From the NCBI GenBank assembly GCA_029298735.1, contig JANSLP010000214.1:1-56470 (forward strand): 56,470 bases of DNA. Direction: 5' to 3'. Within the stretch, counting starts at the first letter, position 1. Each line of letters begins with the position of its first letter. The notes beneath the pieces are model-generated. The model saw only the letters and a list, made by a program, of their open reading frames with translations, was not told the origin of the DNA and did not search any database. Positions 1-10,393 of the stretch are shown here, in pieces. The position numbers and the translations under genes are program-made. The DNA is from Ophiostoma sp. CBS 140.51. Its lineage: Eukaryota; Ascomycota; Sordariomycetes; Ophiostomatales; Ophiostomataceae.

Positions 1-107
1 CCAAAGACGACACTGTCTTCAGCCTCGCCACCTTCACCAGCCTCGCCGTCCTGGATGCCGTTCCACACGGACTCATCCTTGTTGCCCTTCTCGAGAGAAT
101 AGGGCAG
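1..107 (-). CDS. possible internal exon fragment at the left edge
   Basis: One minus-strand frame is open for about 36 codons from 110 down to the window edge and has the third-position G/C preference of the real genes here. Its translation is rich in Gly, Glu and Asp. An in-frame TGA at 111-113 blocks it upstream and there is no ATG, so if real it must be an exon that starts at a splice acceptor somewhere below position 105 and continues out of the window. I do not recognise the protein. The plus-strand frames over the same bases have poorer codon choice. It could equally be an untranslated stretch with chance bias. Confidence 0.25.
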   Translation of the reverse strand, partial: MPYSLEKGNKDESVWNGIQDGEAGEGGEAEDSVVF

Positions 108-849
108 AGTTCAAAAAACACACGAAAATAATAAGAACAAAGGTGTATCTACACATCGCTGCTGATAGTCAATGTTGACATTCATCATCCCATATTCTCA
201 TTGTACAACAACAATACCACATACTCGGTTCGCCCATTAAAGACTCGGCAGTCCCGCCAGCTCGGCTACGACATGCCAAAGAGCGGCTCCTGGTGATGTC
301 TTGTTTAACATATCCCTGAACTGTACAACGTTTTCCTGAAGAGGTGCCGAATCGTGTACTACTATCAACATGTTCATCGTTCATCCGAATCTACACCCCT
401 GTCAATGCCATTCGTCGACACCGAACAGCCACTCGCTACACACAACCCGTCGTAATGTTATGCTGTCGACTGTCGTTGCCCGCTCTCCGTTATCTTCATG
501 GTCACCGTTTTCTGTATCACACTGTTTCACTTGTCGCCGAAATCAGATACAAGGTTGGTAATGGTAATGTTGTTGTCAATATAAACGCCTCCATGCAAAA
601 GTGGCTTTGTCTATGATCTATCTGCTGCTGGTAAAGGGCAAGTACGCCATGTGTATGCAAATGTAATGAAGATGTGAAGAAAGCGAGAAAGAAAAAAGTA
701 AACGACCTCGGCAGCACCCCCACGCCTCTCGCCTGCCAGTGTATCGGTGGACGCCGTTTCCGAACGCCAACTGCCTCACCCTGTTCGGTTGCATATGGCT
801 CGGCTGGAGTTGACTCGGATATGCCATACTCGGCCTCGCCTCGCATGGA
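108..849. other. intergenic, 3' flank of DBP8
   Basis: No supportable gene. It is the downstream flank of the helicase gene and is of mixed composition with short random ORFs on both strands. No RNA gene or repeat is apparent. Confidence 0.6.
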
Positions 850-2697
850 TTATGTTGCCCGCAGCTTCTGCATTCCCCGCTTCCGCTTGCCGCCCACCTC
901 CCGGTTCTCCTCAATCTCCAATAGCGCCTCCCGCTTCTTCTCGCCCACCAGCTTCAGCGCCTCCTTGGTCACCCGCGTCTCCAGGTTGACACCCTCCTCA
1001 GACCATGCCTCGAGAGGACGGCCCACACGCGCCTCAATCGCCAAAATCAGGTCCACGTCCCGCTGGCCTACAAATGTCACGGCCTCACCACTACGGCCTG
1101 CACGCGCTGTACGACCGACACGGTGGATGTAGTCGTCGGCTAGACGTGGCACGTCATAGTTGATGACGAGCGCCACTTCGGGAATATCGAGACCACGAGC
1201 CGCCACGTCTGTGGCAACCAGGATGCGCGCCGCCGCGGCACGGAACCGGCCGAGGTTGTCCGTACGCTGGCGCTGCGGCAGAGCAGCATGCAGTGCTGTC
1301 ACACGGTGGCCGAGTAGACGCAGCAAGTGGTGCAGGTACGCGGCCGTCGACGTGCGGTTGACAAACACAATGACAGCCGGCAGTGCTGCATTGTGTGCCG
1401 TGCTAAGGAAAGCGTGCAGGTAGTGCTCGCGGTGGGTGACGGGGATCGTCAAGTGGGACTGTGTCAGGGTGGCCGGGATGGCAGGTGCATGTGTTTCGAC
1501 CTCGCACACAAACACGGGCAGCCGGTCCTCGCTGCGGGGCATCGTCTTGAGCGCGCGAACCTCAGGCGTCACTGTGGCCGTGAACAGCAGCGTCTGGCGC
1601 TTGGTCGGCGGTGGTAGTGCGCTCAGGCACGTCTCGACGTCAGGGAGCATGCTACCTGAGGCCGCACCGCTATTGTTGGCATTCTTCTCCTTCTTCTTCT
1701 TGCCACTGTTGTTGCCATTGTCCGGCATCGTCGTGGCCGCTGTGAGCAAACGATCGGCCTCATCGAGCACGACGTACCGCACACGCTTCAGACCACCAAT
1801 GGTGTCCTCACCCGAAGTGCGAATATGGTCGGCCAGGCGGCCGGGGGTGGCAATGACAATGTGTGGGTTCTTGGCCAGAGCAATGGCCTGCGGCCGCATG
1901 TCGGCACCGCCCGTGACGAGCAGCGCCTTGAGCGGCTGGGGCGCCGAGATGGCCATGAACTGCTCGTAGATCTGCAGGGCCAGCTCGCGTGTTGGTGTCA
2001 GAACGAGGGCAAAGATGGCGCTTGGGTCTGCCGACCAGGCCTGCAGGATGGGCACGGCAAAGGCCACCGTTTTACCGGAACCGGTACGGCTGCCACCGAT
2101 ACAGTCGTGGCCACGGAGGATGGCTGGGATACATCCCTTCTGAATGGCGGTCGGCCGGCGGATGACCATGTTGGACAGAGACCGGACGAGCCAGGGCTTC
2201 ACGCTGATGGCGTCAAAGGTGGTGTTGGGATCGGTCGGTGCCGCAAGCACATTGGCCGCGGCTGCCGCAGCCGGGTCCTCAGGTGCCGTGCCATTGTCGC
2301 CGTTGCCCGCAGCAATGGCCTTGACAGCCTCGTCGATTGCTTTTTTCTGAGCAGCAGCTGCATTGTCGTCCGTCGCCACTCGCGAGCGAATACGAGAGGG
2401 GGCACTGAACATGGACGAGGCTGGTGCTGCCTTGATAGGTTGTGGTTTCTCTTCCTCCTCATCCTCATCCTCCTCATCCTTCTCGTCGTCGTCTTCCTCC
2501 TCCTCCCCGCCGTCTGACTCGCCAGAACTTCCTTCGTCAGACGCGTCTTGTCTCACGCGGCGCTTCTTGCGCGGCTCATGGCTGTCGAGGTAGTCGGACT
2601 CGTCGTCGTCTGAGGCGCTTGCCGGCGAGTTGGCGCTTAATAGATCGCTCCTCCGGACCACCTTGCCGTCGGGTTTTGGTAGTATCGATGTAGGCAT
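850..2697 (-). CDS. DBP8: ATP-dependent DEAD-box RNA helicase DBP8
   Basis: Intronless, 615 residues. The first 160 residues are disordered and include a Glu/Asp-rich run at about 64-84. The helicase core follows with a Q-motif region (about 161-186), motif I GGSRTGSGKT (201-210), Ia PTRELAL, Ib TPGR, motif II DEAD (312-315), motif III in the form FTAT, motif V TDVAARGLD and motif VI HRVGRTARAG. The SRTGSGKT variant of motif I and FTAT in place of SAT are what I associate with Dbp8 rather than other DEAD-box families. In yeast, Dbp8 works in the nucleolus on 18S rRNA maturation in the small-subunit processome, partnered by Esf2. A basic tail follows motif VI. A Lys/Asn-rich insert of about 30 residues sits between motifs II and III. 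The gene is divergent from MKK1. The start is the first ATG of the long frame, and the acidic N-terminus after it is typical of the family. Confidence 0.9.
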   Translation of the reverse strand: MPTSILPKPDGKVVRRSDLLSANSPASASDDDESDYLDSHEPRKKRRVRQDASDEGSSGESDGGEEEEDDDEKDEEDEDEEEEKPQPIKAAPASSMFSAPSRIRSRVATDDNAAAAQKKAIDEAVKAIAAGNGDNGTAPEDPAAAAAANVLAAPTDPNTTFDAISVKPWLVRSLSNMVIRRPTAIQKGCIPAILRGHDCIGGSRTGSGKTVAFAVPILQAWSADPSAIFALVLTPTRELALQIYEQFMAISAPQPLKALLVTGGADMRPQAIALAKNPHIVIATPGRLADHIRTSGEDTIGGLKRVRYVVLDEADRLLTAATTMPDNGNNSGKKKKEKNANNSGAASGSMLPDVETCLSALPPPTKRQTLLFTATVTPEVRALKTMPRSEDRLPVFVCEVETHAPAIPATLTQSHLTIPVTHREHYLHAFLSTAHNAALPAVIVFVNRTSTAAYLHHLLRLLGHRVTALHAALPQRQRTDNLGRFRAAAARILVATDVAARGLDIPEVALVINYDVPRLADDYIHRVGRTARAGRSGEAVTFVGQRDVDLILAIEARVGRPLEAWSEEGVNLETRVTKEALKLVGEKKREALLEIEENREVGGKRKRGMQKLRAT

Positions 2698-5600
2698 GGC
2701 GTGTATTTGTCGATCGTAAAGTAGAAAGGGGTAATCGAAAATACAGGGTGTGGTAGCTTTGTCGCTTAACTCGAAATTGGAAGGAAGTGCTTCAAACGCC
2801 GTGCTGTGGTAGCTGGGAAGGTACGATCAAGGTCAGAGGTGCTTGTATCGCTCTTTCCCAGTATTTTCACTTTTTCTGCCATCAAAATTTCCCATGTGGG
2901 ACAGAAAAATTTGGCGGTGAGCAGCGCGTCAGGGTCGACCTTCAAGAAATAAGTGGGACCTTTTTGGATGCCGCTGGGCGGGGAATGGTCCGCTTTCCGT
3001 CCGCAAAAGACTGGCCAGCCAACACCAAGCCAGGACAGGCTAAAACCCCTGTAGAAAAGCGCACTAATACGGCAACCTCCACTGATGGTCACAGCTTCCA
3101 TCACGAAGCGCGCGCTTGAGAGAGGAGAAAAAGAAGAGAAAGTCCTGATGGCAACATCCAATGGCAGCACAAAAGTCTTAGCATGAAATTGCATTTCTCT
3201 TGTTGAGGAGTCGAAAGATGGAGAAAATCAAAATTACAAGCGCAATGTGACACAGGGGGATGCAGAATTTCGAGAGTCAAAAGTCAGGAACCAAAAGTTG
3301 AGAAGATGGATCTCCTGACTCCTGCTCAAAACCAGACGTCGAGGATCGCTGGGACGCGAGGCGACCTTTTTACGGAAAGGAAGGTGGGAGCTGTCATGCA
3401 TCAAATGGAGCCAACAGCCGAAGTGGTAGCCAACACATAATTTATTTGTATGAACAGCCAACCCTTGCTTGCGGCGGCGCTAAAAGAGCAAATCGTTGTG
3501 GGATGTCGTCGAGGAGTCGTTGAACAATAAAAGCATTGATGGACGGATCGTCCAAATTGTAGAGTATGCTGGGGTATATAGCTTTGTAAATGGGACGGAG
3601 GATGGTGGCCGTTCATCGTCTTATCTGTGACAGGGCGAACAAGCCTCCGAGAGAACGAGATGGGGAAATATGAGAATATGCAAATCTTAGGAGGATCATA
3701 GCGAGGTCAAGAGTAGCCATATCTCCTGTAAAATCCATAGCAGGTCTCTGCACATCCTACGGACATGGCATTGTTGGGATGGGTGGGAAAGAAGAGACGC
3801 ATTTCCAGGGCCATGCCGTGCCTTTCCAGGTTGAGGGCTCTCTGATTGGTTGACACCCTGCAGACGTGGCGTGGCAACATGACCCCTTCATCTCACTGTT
3901 GACAGTGCCTGGCAAGCTCGGGGAGCCAAAGTGCAAATGTCGCGCCCTTGTTTTCCAAACAAATGCAAACTTCTTTGGCCTCAATAGCCGCCGAGCTTCG
4001 ATGAAGGCTGCAACCAGCTGCAACCAGCTGCAACATCGAGACGAATGGAGGGCCCGGCATAGCAAGCGGAGCCGGTCCAAGGGGAAGGAAGACAGGAGGA
4101 AAAGGGAAATAAAGAATAACGAGAGACTCGTGAGTTTGAGCGCGTGCATTTCGCTTCTACTTCTGCGTGTCTGCAATGCGATTTCCGGCCCCTTTCTGAC
4201 CTGTCTTGTCTGCTCTCTGGTTCGTGTTGATATGCGAGTCCACTCGGGTGTAGTTCCACTTTGAATTTCACAGTCCTTTGACCAGTCTGCCTCTGGTCGA
4301 TCGTCGTAAGGCCTGGCCTTTGGCCTGGCCACACCACTTAATACTGAGTAAATGTCAGCCCTGTTGGGTACCACCGCCGGCCGAGAACACCGCATGCTGT
4401 GGAATGTGTCTGTATCTGTACCGCACCTCGCAGATGCGCAGATGCGCCGTTCGATCCGTGTCGACTCTTTGCTGCAGCTGACAGTCGTGTCTGGCGGTGA
4501 GGCCGAGTTTGTTGTGCTCCAATCGTCGAGCACCGCGGACTTTGTTTATTTTGTTTGATTTCTTCTCGTAAAGCACCCCACTGCCAATTTGTCCCTGGCG
4601 GCAACTGATGCAGTGGTCTGGCCCTGTACAACAGTGATCGCCTGTCGCAGATGATCCTCTCGAAAGGCAACGCGCATCTGCGACAACACCGGCTCGCTGG
4701 TCCGCGCTCTGTTGGAGAGGGGAGAAAAGGCTTGGTGGGAGGTGGGCTCGGTGGGGACCTTTTTTCTTGGGGGTGGTGGAGACAGGTGATGAGACCGCTG
4801 ACGAACGGCGACTGCTCCTGCTCGTCCTGCTCGTCCCTCGAATGCTCCTTCTCTCTTTGCCCCTGTAACAAATTGTTGTTGACGTGAAGGAAAGGGCCGG
4901 GGCAAGCAATACCATTCGCCCCTTCCCGTGCTCCTCCAATCGAAGCTGCAATCACGCGTGACGAGAGGCAAAGCAAAGCAAAGCAACGCTCCATTTACTA
5001 CACTGTCCCATCCTTCCTCCATGTGAATAGTTGGCTGTTGTATTGAATCCAACGGCCCCTGCCATACCCATTCCCCTCTGCCCGCCTCACCCGCCAAGGG
5101 CCCAGCCCAACAGCGGCATACCGCACCTGCCATTTCTTCCAGGCTCTCTCTCGCTTCTCTCGCTTGCTATTTTCCTGCGACTGTCCTGCCTCGTTCTTTC
5201 CCGTGTTCTGCCCTTTCCTCCCCCTTTTTTGTCTGCCGCTCTTTCCTTTCTCATCCCTGCCTGCACCTTCCGTACTTTATTCCTTCCCTCGTTTCTGTCG
5301 GTCCTTCCCTTTATATAAGTGCATTCAACAAACAAGGAAAATAGGGAAAGTCGGCTGCTTTGGGCTGGCTTGGTCTTTCCCCCTCTGCCCTACCAACCGC
5401 CAACGGCTTCCCCACACCAGACCGTTTCGGGCAACGCCCGTAGGACTTGCCCATTTTTATTTACAGCGTTTCCAGCGTCTCGTCCAGTGTGGTGCCCTGA
5501 TGCCCTTGTCCAGTCCAGTCCCCTCGAACCCGCCTTCCCACCCAAAAAGCAAAGTGCCTGAGAGTGCCTGAGTGCCTCTTGCCCCCTTTAGTTTCGGGCT

Positions 5601-6328
5601 GCTTGCCCCTCTCCTAAAACGCACTAACGCCTGCGCGGGCGGCGCATCTCGCAACCTCGACCCTCGACTCGTCCATTTCTTTCCCTTCTCTGCCTCTTCC
5701 CTTCCCGTCTCGACCTCTTCTGTTGTCCTTCCTCGACCTCTTCTCCTCCAACCTTGCCGCATTGCTAGGACATCTTGGTCCTTGTCGACGACTCGCATCT
5801 ACCCTCGTTTGACTCTTTCTTTCGCTTGCCTGTTTCTCTTTTCCTTTCGTGGCCTATTTTTCTGCCTCCGTTTTCGACCTCGACTCATTGCGAGCGACTT
5901 TTCGTTGTCTCTCGTTTTTTCTGCATCGTCTTTTGGATATACTATACATACGCATGCTTTTTGGACTGCTCGATTTCTTGGATATACGATCTAGCAGCTT
6001 CCGCTTCGTCTCTCTCGATTCCCCTCTCGTATCCGACAACATCTCTCGACATCCCACTTGATTACTTCTGTTTCACCTGCGGCGACGCGACAGACCTCGA
6101 CCTGCAGAAGAAAAAGCGAAGCATATCCGTGTTCAGCTTGGTCCCAACAGTCATATACGGCTTGACATCGCTCCTTCAACTAGCCGGACGCGAGCAACAG
6201 CTTGGGCCACCTCTACAGTGACTTCTACTAGAGTCTCGTGCCTCTTTCGTTGGGCCGTGATACTCTGGTCTTTGACCCCCTCTTTGTCTTTCCTCGCAAC
6301 CGATTTCATACGCACGCACACACACACA
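2698..6328. other. divergent intergenic region between DBP8 and MKK1, with long pyrimidine-rich MKK1 leader
   Basis: About 3.6 kb without a convincing gene. The DBP8 side (2.7-4.3 kb) is mixed composition. From roughly 5.05 kb to the MKK1 start the plus strand becomes strongly C/T-rich, the pattern seen before other plus-strand genes in this window, so much of it is probably core promoter and 5' leader of MKK1. A 10-base tandem repeat (CAACCAGCTG) lies at 4011-4034. The last bases before the MKK1 ATG are a short CA-alternating run. ORFs of 200-260 codons here are low-complexity and lack codon bias. Confidence 0.6.
4011..4034. repeat. short direct repeat, 10-base unit CAACCAGCTG
   Basis: Two full copies and a partial third of CAACCAGCTG lie head to tail, and the preceding GCTG extends the period to the left. 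The unit contains the palindrome CAGCTG (an E-box-like word), so three CAGCTG-like sites are spaced one DNA turn apart. No function is shown. Confidence 0.7.
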
Positions 6329-8124
6329 ATGGCTGATCAAGGGTCTAACGGTCCCGTCGCCGAGGGACGGCCTCGCGTAAGTGTTTTTGGAGTCCATTGC
6401 TTTCTCCCAAACCGGCCGACCAATTGCCTAACTTTCATGTCTTGACAGCTCTCATTGGCAACGCCAAACCACGACAATGCTTCGGCTCCTCCTCCCCTCC
6501 AGATCCTCCCAAACTCCTCTCCAGCACCACTTCTCCGGCCCGCCTTGGGGCCACGGCCAAATGCCGGCGCGCGCCCACCCCGTCTCGGCCTCGCCATTCC
6601 TTCTTCAAACACCGTTAAGCCCGTTGGCGCACCTCTCCCACAACTCCAGCCTGTCGGTCGGCCCCAATTGCCCGTGCTGCACCTGGCGACACCAATGGGG
6701 AGCCAGGGTATCCCGCACGAGCAACCACTTGGCCGTGGCCAGTCTCTTCAGAGCGCTTCGGGCGGCAGCGAGAGCAGCGCAGCACACAGTCGGTCGGGCA
6801 GCTTTGGCCCGCTCGACGGCCGCGCCAGTAACCCAACGTCCGCTGGCTCCCAATACTCAGCCCTCTCCTTTGCCAGCCAGTACGGCATTGGCTCTAGCCG
6901 CCCGCACGGCACTCCTGACCCCGTCTCGGCCGTGGGCTCCATCTACTCGGAAATTAGCGAGGGTGGTGTGGGTATGGAGCGGGAGGGCAGCATGTCGGGC
7001 CTGGAGGCATTTGACCAGCAGGCTCTGGAGAAGGCGCGCACATTGGATGTGGAGGACCTCGACGACGAGGGCTGGCGCATTGCGAGTATGGAGAAGCGCA
7101 TTATCGAGCTCGGCAGTCTTGGTGAGGGTGCCGGTGGTGCTGTCACACGGGCGCAGCTCAAGGGCGGCAAGTCCATCTTTGCGCTCAAGGTGATTACGAC
7201 CAACCCGGACCCGGACGTCAAGAAGCAGATTGTGCGTGAGCTCGGCTTCAACAAGGAGTGTGCGTCCGAGCACATTTGCAGATACTACGGTGCCTTTGTC
7301 GACCCAGCCACGGCGACCATTTCCATCGCCATGGAGTTCTGTGAGGGTGGTTCGCTCGACAGCATCTACCGTGAAGTCAAGCGCCTGGGTGGTCGTACGG
7401 GTGAGAAGGTCCTGGGCAAGATTGCTGAGGGCGTTCTGCACGGTCTGACCTACTTGCACTCCAAGAAGATTATCCACCGTGATATCAAGCCCTCAAACAT
7501 TTTGCTCTGCCGCACGGGCGAGGTTAAGCTGTGCGATTTCGGTGTGTCTGGTGACTTCGGAACCAAGGGCGAGGCCAACACCTTCATTGGTACAAGTTAC
7601 TACATGGCCCCCGAACGTATTACCGGTCAGACCTACACCATTACCTCTGATGTGTGGTCAACTGGTGTCACGCTGCTGGAGGTCGCTCAGCACCGCTTCC
7701 CCTTCCCAGCCGACGGCACGGAAATGCAGCCGCGTGCTGGCCTGATCGATCTGTTGACGTATATTGTGCGGCAACCTATTCCCAAGCTCAAGGACGAGCC
7801 CGATGCCAACATTGTCTGGAGTGAGAACTTCAAATACTTTATCGAGTGCTGGTATGTCGCCCCATCCACTCCATTTGTTTTGTCTTATTTCTTCTTTTAC
7901 TAACAATTCGCAGTCTCGAGAAGGACCCGAACCGCAGGGCCACGCCATGGCGTATGCTTGACCACCCGTGGGTTAAGGAGATGAGTGCCAAGCGTGTCAA
8001 CATGGGCCGTTTCCTATCCAAGGTCTGGGGCTGGGACGAAGAGCCGAGCCAGGTGGCCGACGGCGGCACGCTTGCGGGCGGCACACTGGCAAGTGCCATC
8101 AACTCGTTGAACCTGAACAAGTAA
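6329..8124 (+). CDS. MKK1: MAP kinase kinase of the cell-wall-integrity pathway (Mkk1/Mkk2 type)
   Basis: Three exons, join(6329..6376, 6449..7851, 7914..8124), giving 553 residues. Intron 1 begins GTAAGT and ends TTGACAG. Intron 2 begins GTATGT, has a CTAAC branch site and ends CGCAG. A Ser/Pro/Gly-rich N-terminal region of about 220 residues precedes a complete dual-specificity kinase domain: ATP-binding Lys near 263 in FALKV, HRDIKPSN with catalytic Asp near 361, DFG near 379, and an activation segment running through GTKGEANTF to MAPER with the phosphoacceptor Thr residues. The activation segment and the stretch FPADGTEMQPRAG match the fungal Mkk1/MkkA group rather than the Ste7 or Pbs2 groups. 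It should be phosphorylated by the Bck1-type MAPKKK and phosphorylate the Slt2/Mps1-type MAPK. It is convergent with the DUF1640 gene. Confidence 0.93.
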
Positions 8125-8611
8125 GCCCACTCAATACGTGGCTCAAAACAAAGACTGCAACCTATACCGTTGCCCGTTCAACCTTCACAACTCAAAATGA
8201 CTTGGTGAGATGTATATGCACATCGCGAAAGACTGGAGAAAGCAGAGCGATTCTTGGAGAACCTTCCCTTTCTTTTATAATTTGGTCTGGGTGCTTTTTT
8301 GAACATTTTTTCTTGTATATTTGCTTAGGTACCATTTTGATTCCTTGAAACGAAGACATGACATGCAAATAATTCATTCAAATTACGTTTGAGATATTGA
8401 TATTGGTTGATCTTGATATTTGAATGTTTTCTATGCTGGCCACAGGCCAAATGTTGAGCTATGTGATTGCTATATGCCGTGTGATGTGTTTTGTCTATAT
8501 TTTGGGTATCTCCTAATGTCCTTATCCCAACCTACTATCCTTTCCGTGTTGAAACCGTATCCTACCAAGCCCCCATAACTCCTCGATATTCACATATAAA
8601 GCCTAGCCTCC
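8125..8611. other. convergent intergenic region (3' ends of MKK1 and the DUF1640 gene)
   Basis: A/T-rich 3' flanks of two converging genes. The MKK1 side holds two near matches to a Pumilio site, TGTATATG at 8211 and TGTATATT at 8314. No gene is seen. Confidence 0.6.
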
Positions 8612-10393
8612 TTAGTTCGCCGCCAGAATCTCAGCAGCATCAGGCGGCGCGCTCGTATCGATCTTGGTATCGGCAAACCGCTGCATCTCGGCCTCATGTG
8701 CCTCACGCAGTGCCCGCTCGGCCGCATTCTTCTTCTCGTGGCTCACGTAGCTCGCGTACCGCAGCGTGCCCAGCGTCAGGATGGCCATGAAGATGATACC
8801 GAGCACAGACCGCCGGATCAGCACCCACCGCAGACCCTCAATCTCGGAGCGCATCTCACTGTTGAGCATAATGGTGATCTTGTAGCTGAGCTGCTGGATG
8901 GCACTCTCGAGCGTCTTTTGCTCTTCACGGACGGCCATCTTGCGGTCGTTGAACAGCTCCTTGACGACGTCTGCGAGCGTCACTAGTTCCTGGTTGACAG
9001 ACTGGGCAGCGATGTCTACCTCGTGCTGCAACAAAGTGCGTTGCTGGCGCACGAGCTCGTCGGCGCGGCGCCGGTTATTGCGCACCTCGATGCTGAGCTC
9101 GGCACAGGCCGCCTTGAATAGGTACGCCTCGTTCTCGACGTCACTCTTACTGACGAGACCGGCCTGCGCGACGTCCAGGTTCTGTGCGAGCAGTGACCGT
9201 ACTGCCTTCATGGCTGTAATGGCCTGCTCCTTCTTGTACCCACCAGCCTCGAGCTGTTTCACGAGTGAGTAGCTGTCAAAGTGGTGGACATATGGCGGTG
9301 GCGCGAGATGTGGTGGCAGAAGCTTGTTCTGTGATAATGGCTGGCGTGGAGATGACAAAGATGCCTGGTCTCCTGATCCTTGCTGTTGCTGCTGCTGCTG
9401 GTCGGACTGTCCTTGCTGATCCTCACCCTGTCCTTGTCCCGGCTCGAGAATCGCGCCGATTGTGACCTTGGGAGGGCCGAGCTCAATCACCGGTGATGCG
9501 CCGCCGAGAATATCGGCAGCGGCACTCGCTGTTTCTGCTGCTGTGGTGGCTGCTGCTGCGGCCTCGGCGACGACGCCTGCTGGATCGTTTGGAATTTTGC
9601 TGGAGTCTGCGCCGTCTGTGCGGCCAAGAGTCTTTTGTGCGTCGGCGGCTGGAGATGAAGGGGACGGGGTAGTCTTTGTCGAATCTGTCGTCTCGCTAGA
9701 TGAAGCTGGCTTCACAGTTGAAGCAGACTGCTCTGATGGACTTGCTGCAGCACCTTCCTTCGTTTTGGCCTCGGCCGCAGCGGCTGCCTTTGTCCGCTTG
9801 CCATTCTTCTTCGCTGGCTTCTTCTCTTCTGTCGGCGATGGCGCTTCCGTTGTAGCTGCAGTCTTTACTTCTTCTGTTGTTGGTTGTTGTACTGGTGTCT
9901 TTGTGTCACCCTCGGTCCTTGTGGACGCCTCCTTCTCGGTTGTGGTGGTGGGGGTCTCTTGTGGGGCTACTGCCTTGCCGTGTCGGGGAAAGGCGACCTG
10001 CTTCGGCATCGTCGCGGAGCCGAACGCTCTCGAGGTTGCTGGAGACTGTTGCTGGTGCATCCGAGCGCTTTGGGAGCTCGCATTGGCTCCAGAGGTTATG
10101 GTAGGCCGCTGAGCCCGCGTGGTAAAGAGGGACACGGCCGGCGACGCGCCTCGGCACCAGCTCGGCTGAGTCGGCGGGTGATGCGGGGCGGCGGTGGCCG
10201 TCGACATGGCCCTGGAAGAGGATGCCGGCAACTTCATACACGAAGAGTGTCTATTGCTGTCCTTTGTATAGCTGCTGTCCCTTGCTGTCGTCGTTCTCGT
10301 TGTGCTGCTGCTGCTTGCACTTCCGGCGCTGCGTAGGAGCTGCAGCTGTTGGACTGGCGCCGGCGCCAACGCGAGCAGCCTGGCTGCAGGCAT
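8612..10393 (-). CDS. mitochondrial DUF1640 / CCDC90-MCUR1-like (FMP32-type) coiled-coil membrane protein
   Basis: Intronless, 593 residues. The C-terminal 224 residues (from about 370) form the DUF1640 domain: an N-terminal helical head beginning HHFDSYSLVKQLE, a long coiled coil, and one transmembrane helix at about 528-550 followed by a charged tail. The family (yeast Fmp32, human MCUR1/CCDC90B) lies in the mitochondrial inner membrane; roles in cytochrome oxidase assembly and calcium-uniporter regulation have been reported. The first 40 residues are Ala/Arg/Ser-rich without acids, as expected of a presequence. Residues 110-365 are an unusual low-complexity linker of Thr/Glu/Ala/Ser with a poly-Gln run (CAG repeat near 9380-9405), which makes this protein about twice the usual family length. 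The ATG chosen opens the presequence-like segment. Confidence 0.82.
   Translation of the reverse strand: MPAARLLALAPAPVQQLQLLRSAGSASSSSTTRTTTARDSSYTKDSNRHSSCMKLPASSSRAMSTATAAPHHPPTQPSWCRGASPAVSLFTTRAQRPTITSGANASSQSARMHQQQSPATSRAFGSATMPKQVAFPRHGKAVAPQETPTTTTEKEASTRTEGDTKTPVQQPTTEEVKTAATTEAPSPTEEKKPAKKNGKRTKAAAAAEAKTKEGAAASPSEQSASTVKPASSSETTDSTKTTPSPSSPAADAQKTLGRTDGADSSKIPNDPAGVVAEAAAAATTAAETASAAADILGGASPVIELGPPKVTIGAILEPGQGQGEDQQGQSDQQQQQQQGSGDQASLSSPRQPLSQNKLLPPHLAPPPYVHHFDSYSLVKQLEAGGYKKEQAITAMKAVRSLLAQNLDVAQAGLVSKSDVENEAYLFKAACAELSIEVRNNRRRADELVRQQRTLLQHEVDIAAQSVNQELVTLADVVKELFNDRKMAVREEQKTLESAIQQLSYKITIMLNSEMRSEIEGLRWVLIRRSVLGIIFMAILTLGTLRYASYVSHEKKNAAERALREAHEAEMQRFADTKIDTSAPPDAAEILAAN

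Noticed and set aside
4338..4994. 218-codon minus-strand ORF upstream of MKK1
   Set aside because: No codon bias, no domain, rich in Arg/Ser/Cys/Pro as expected of random translation of skewed DNA.
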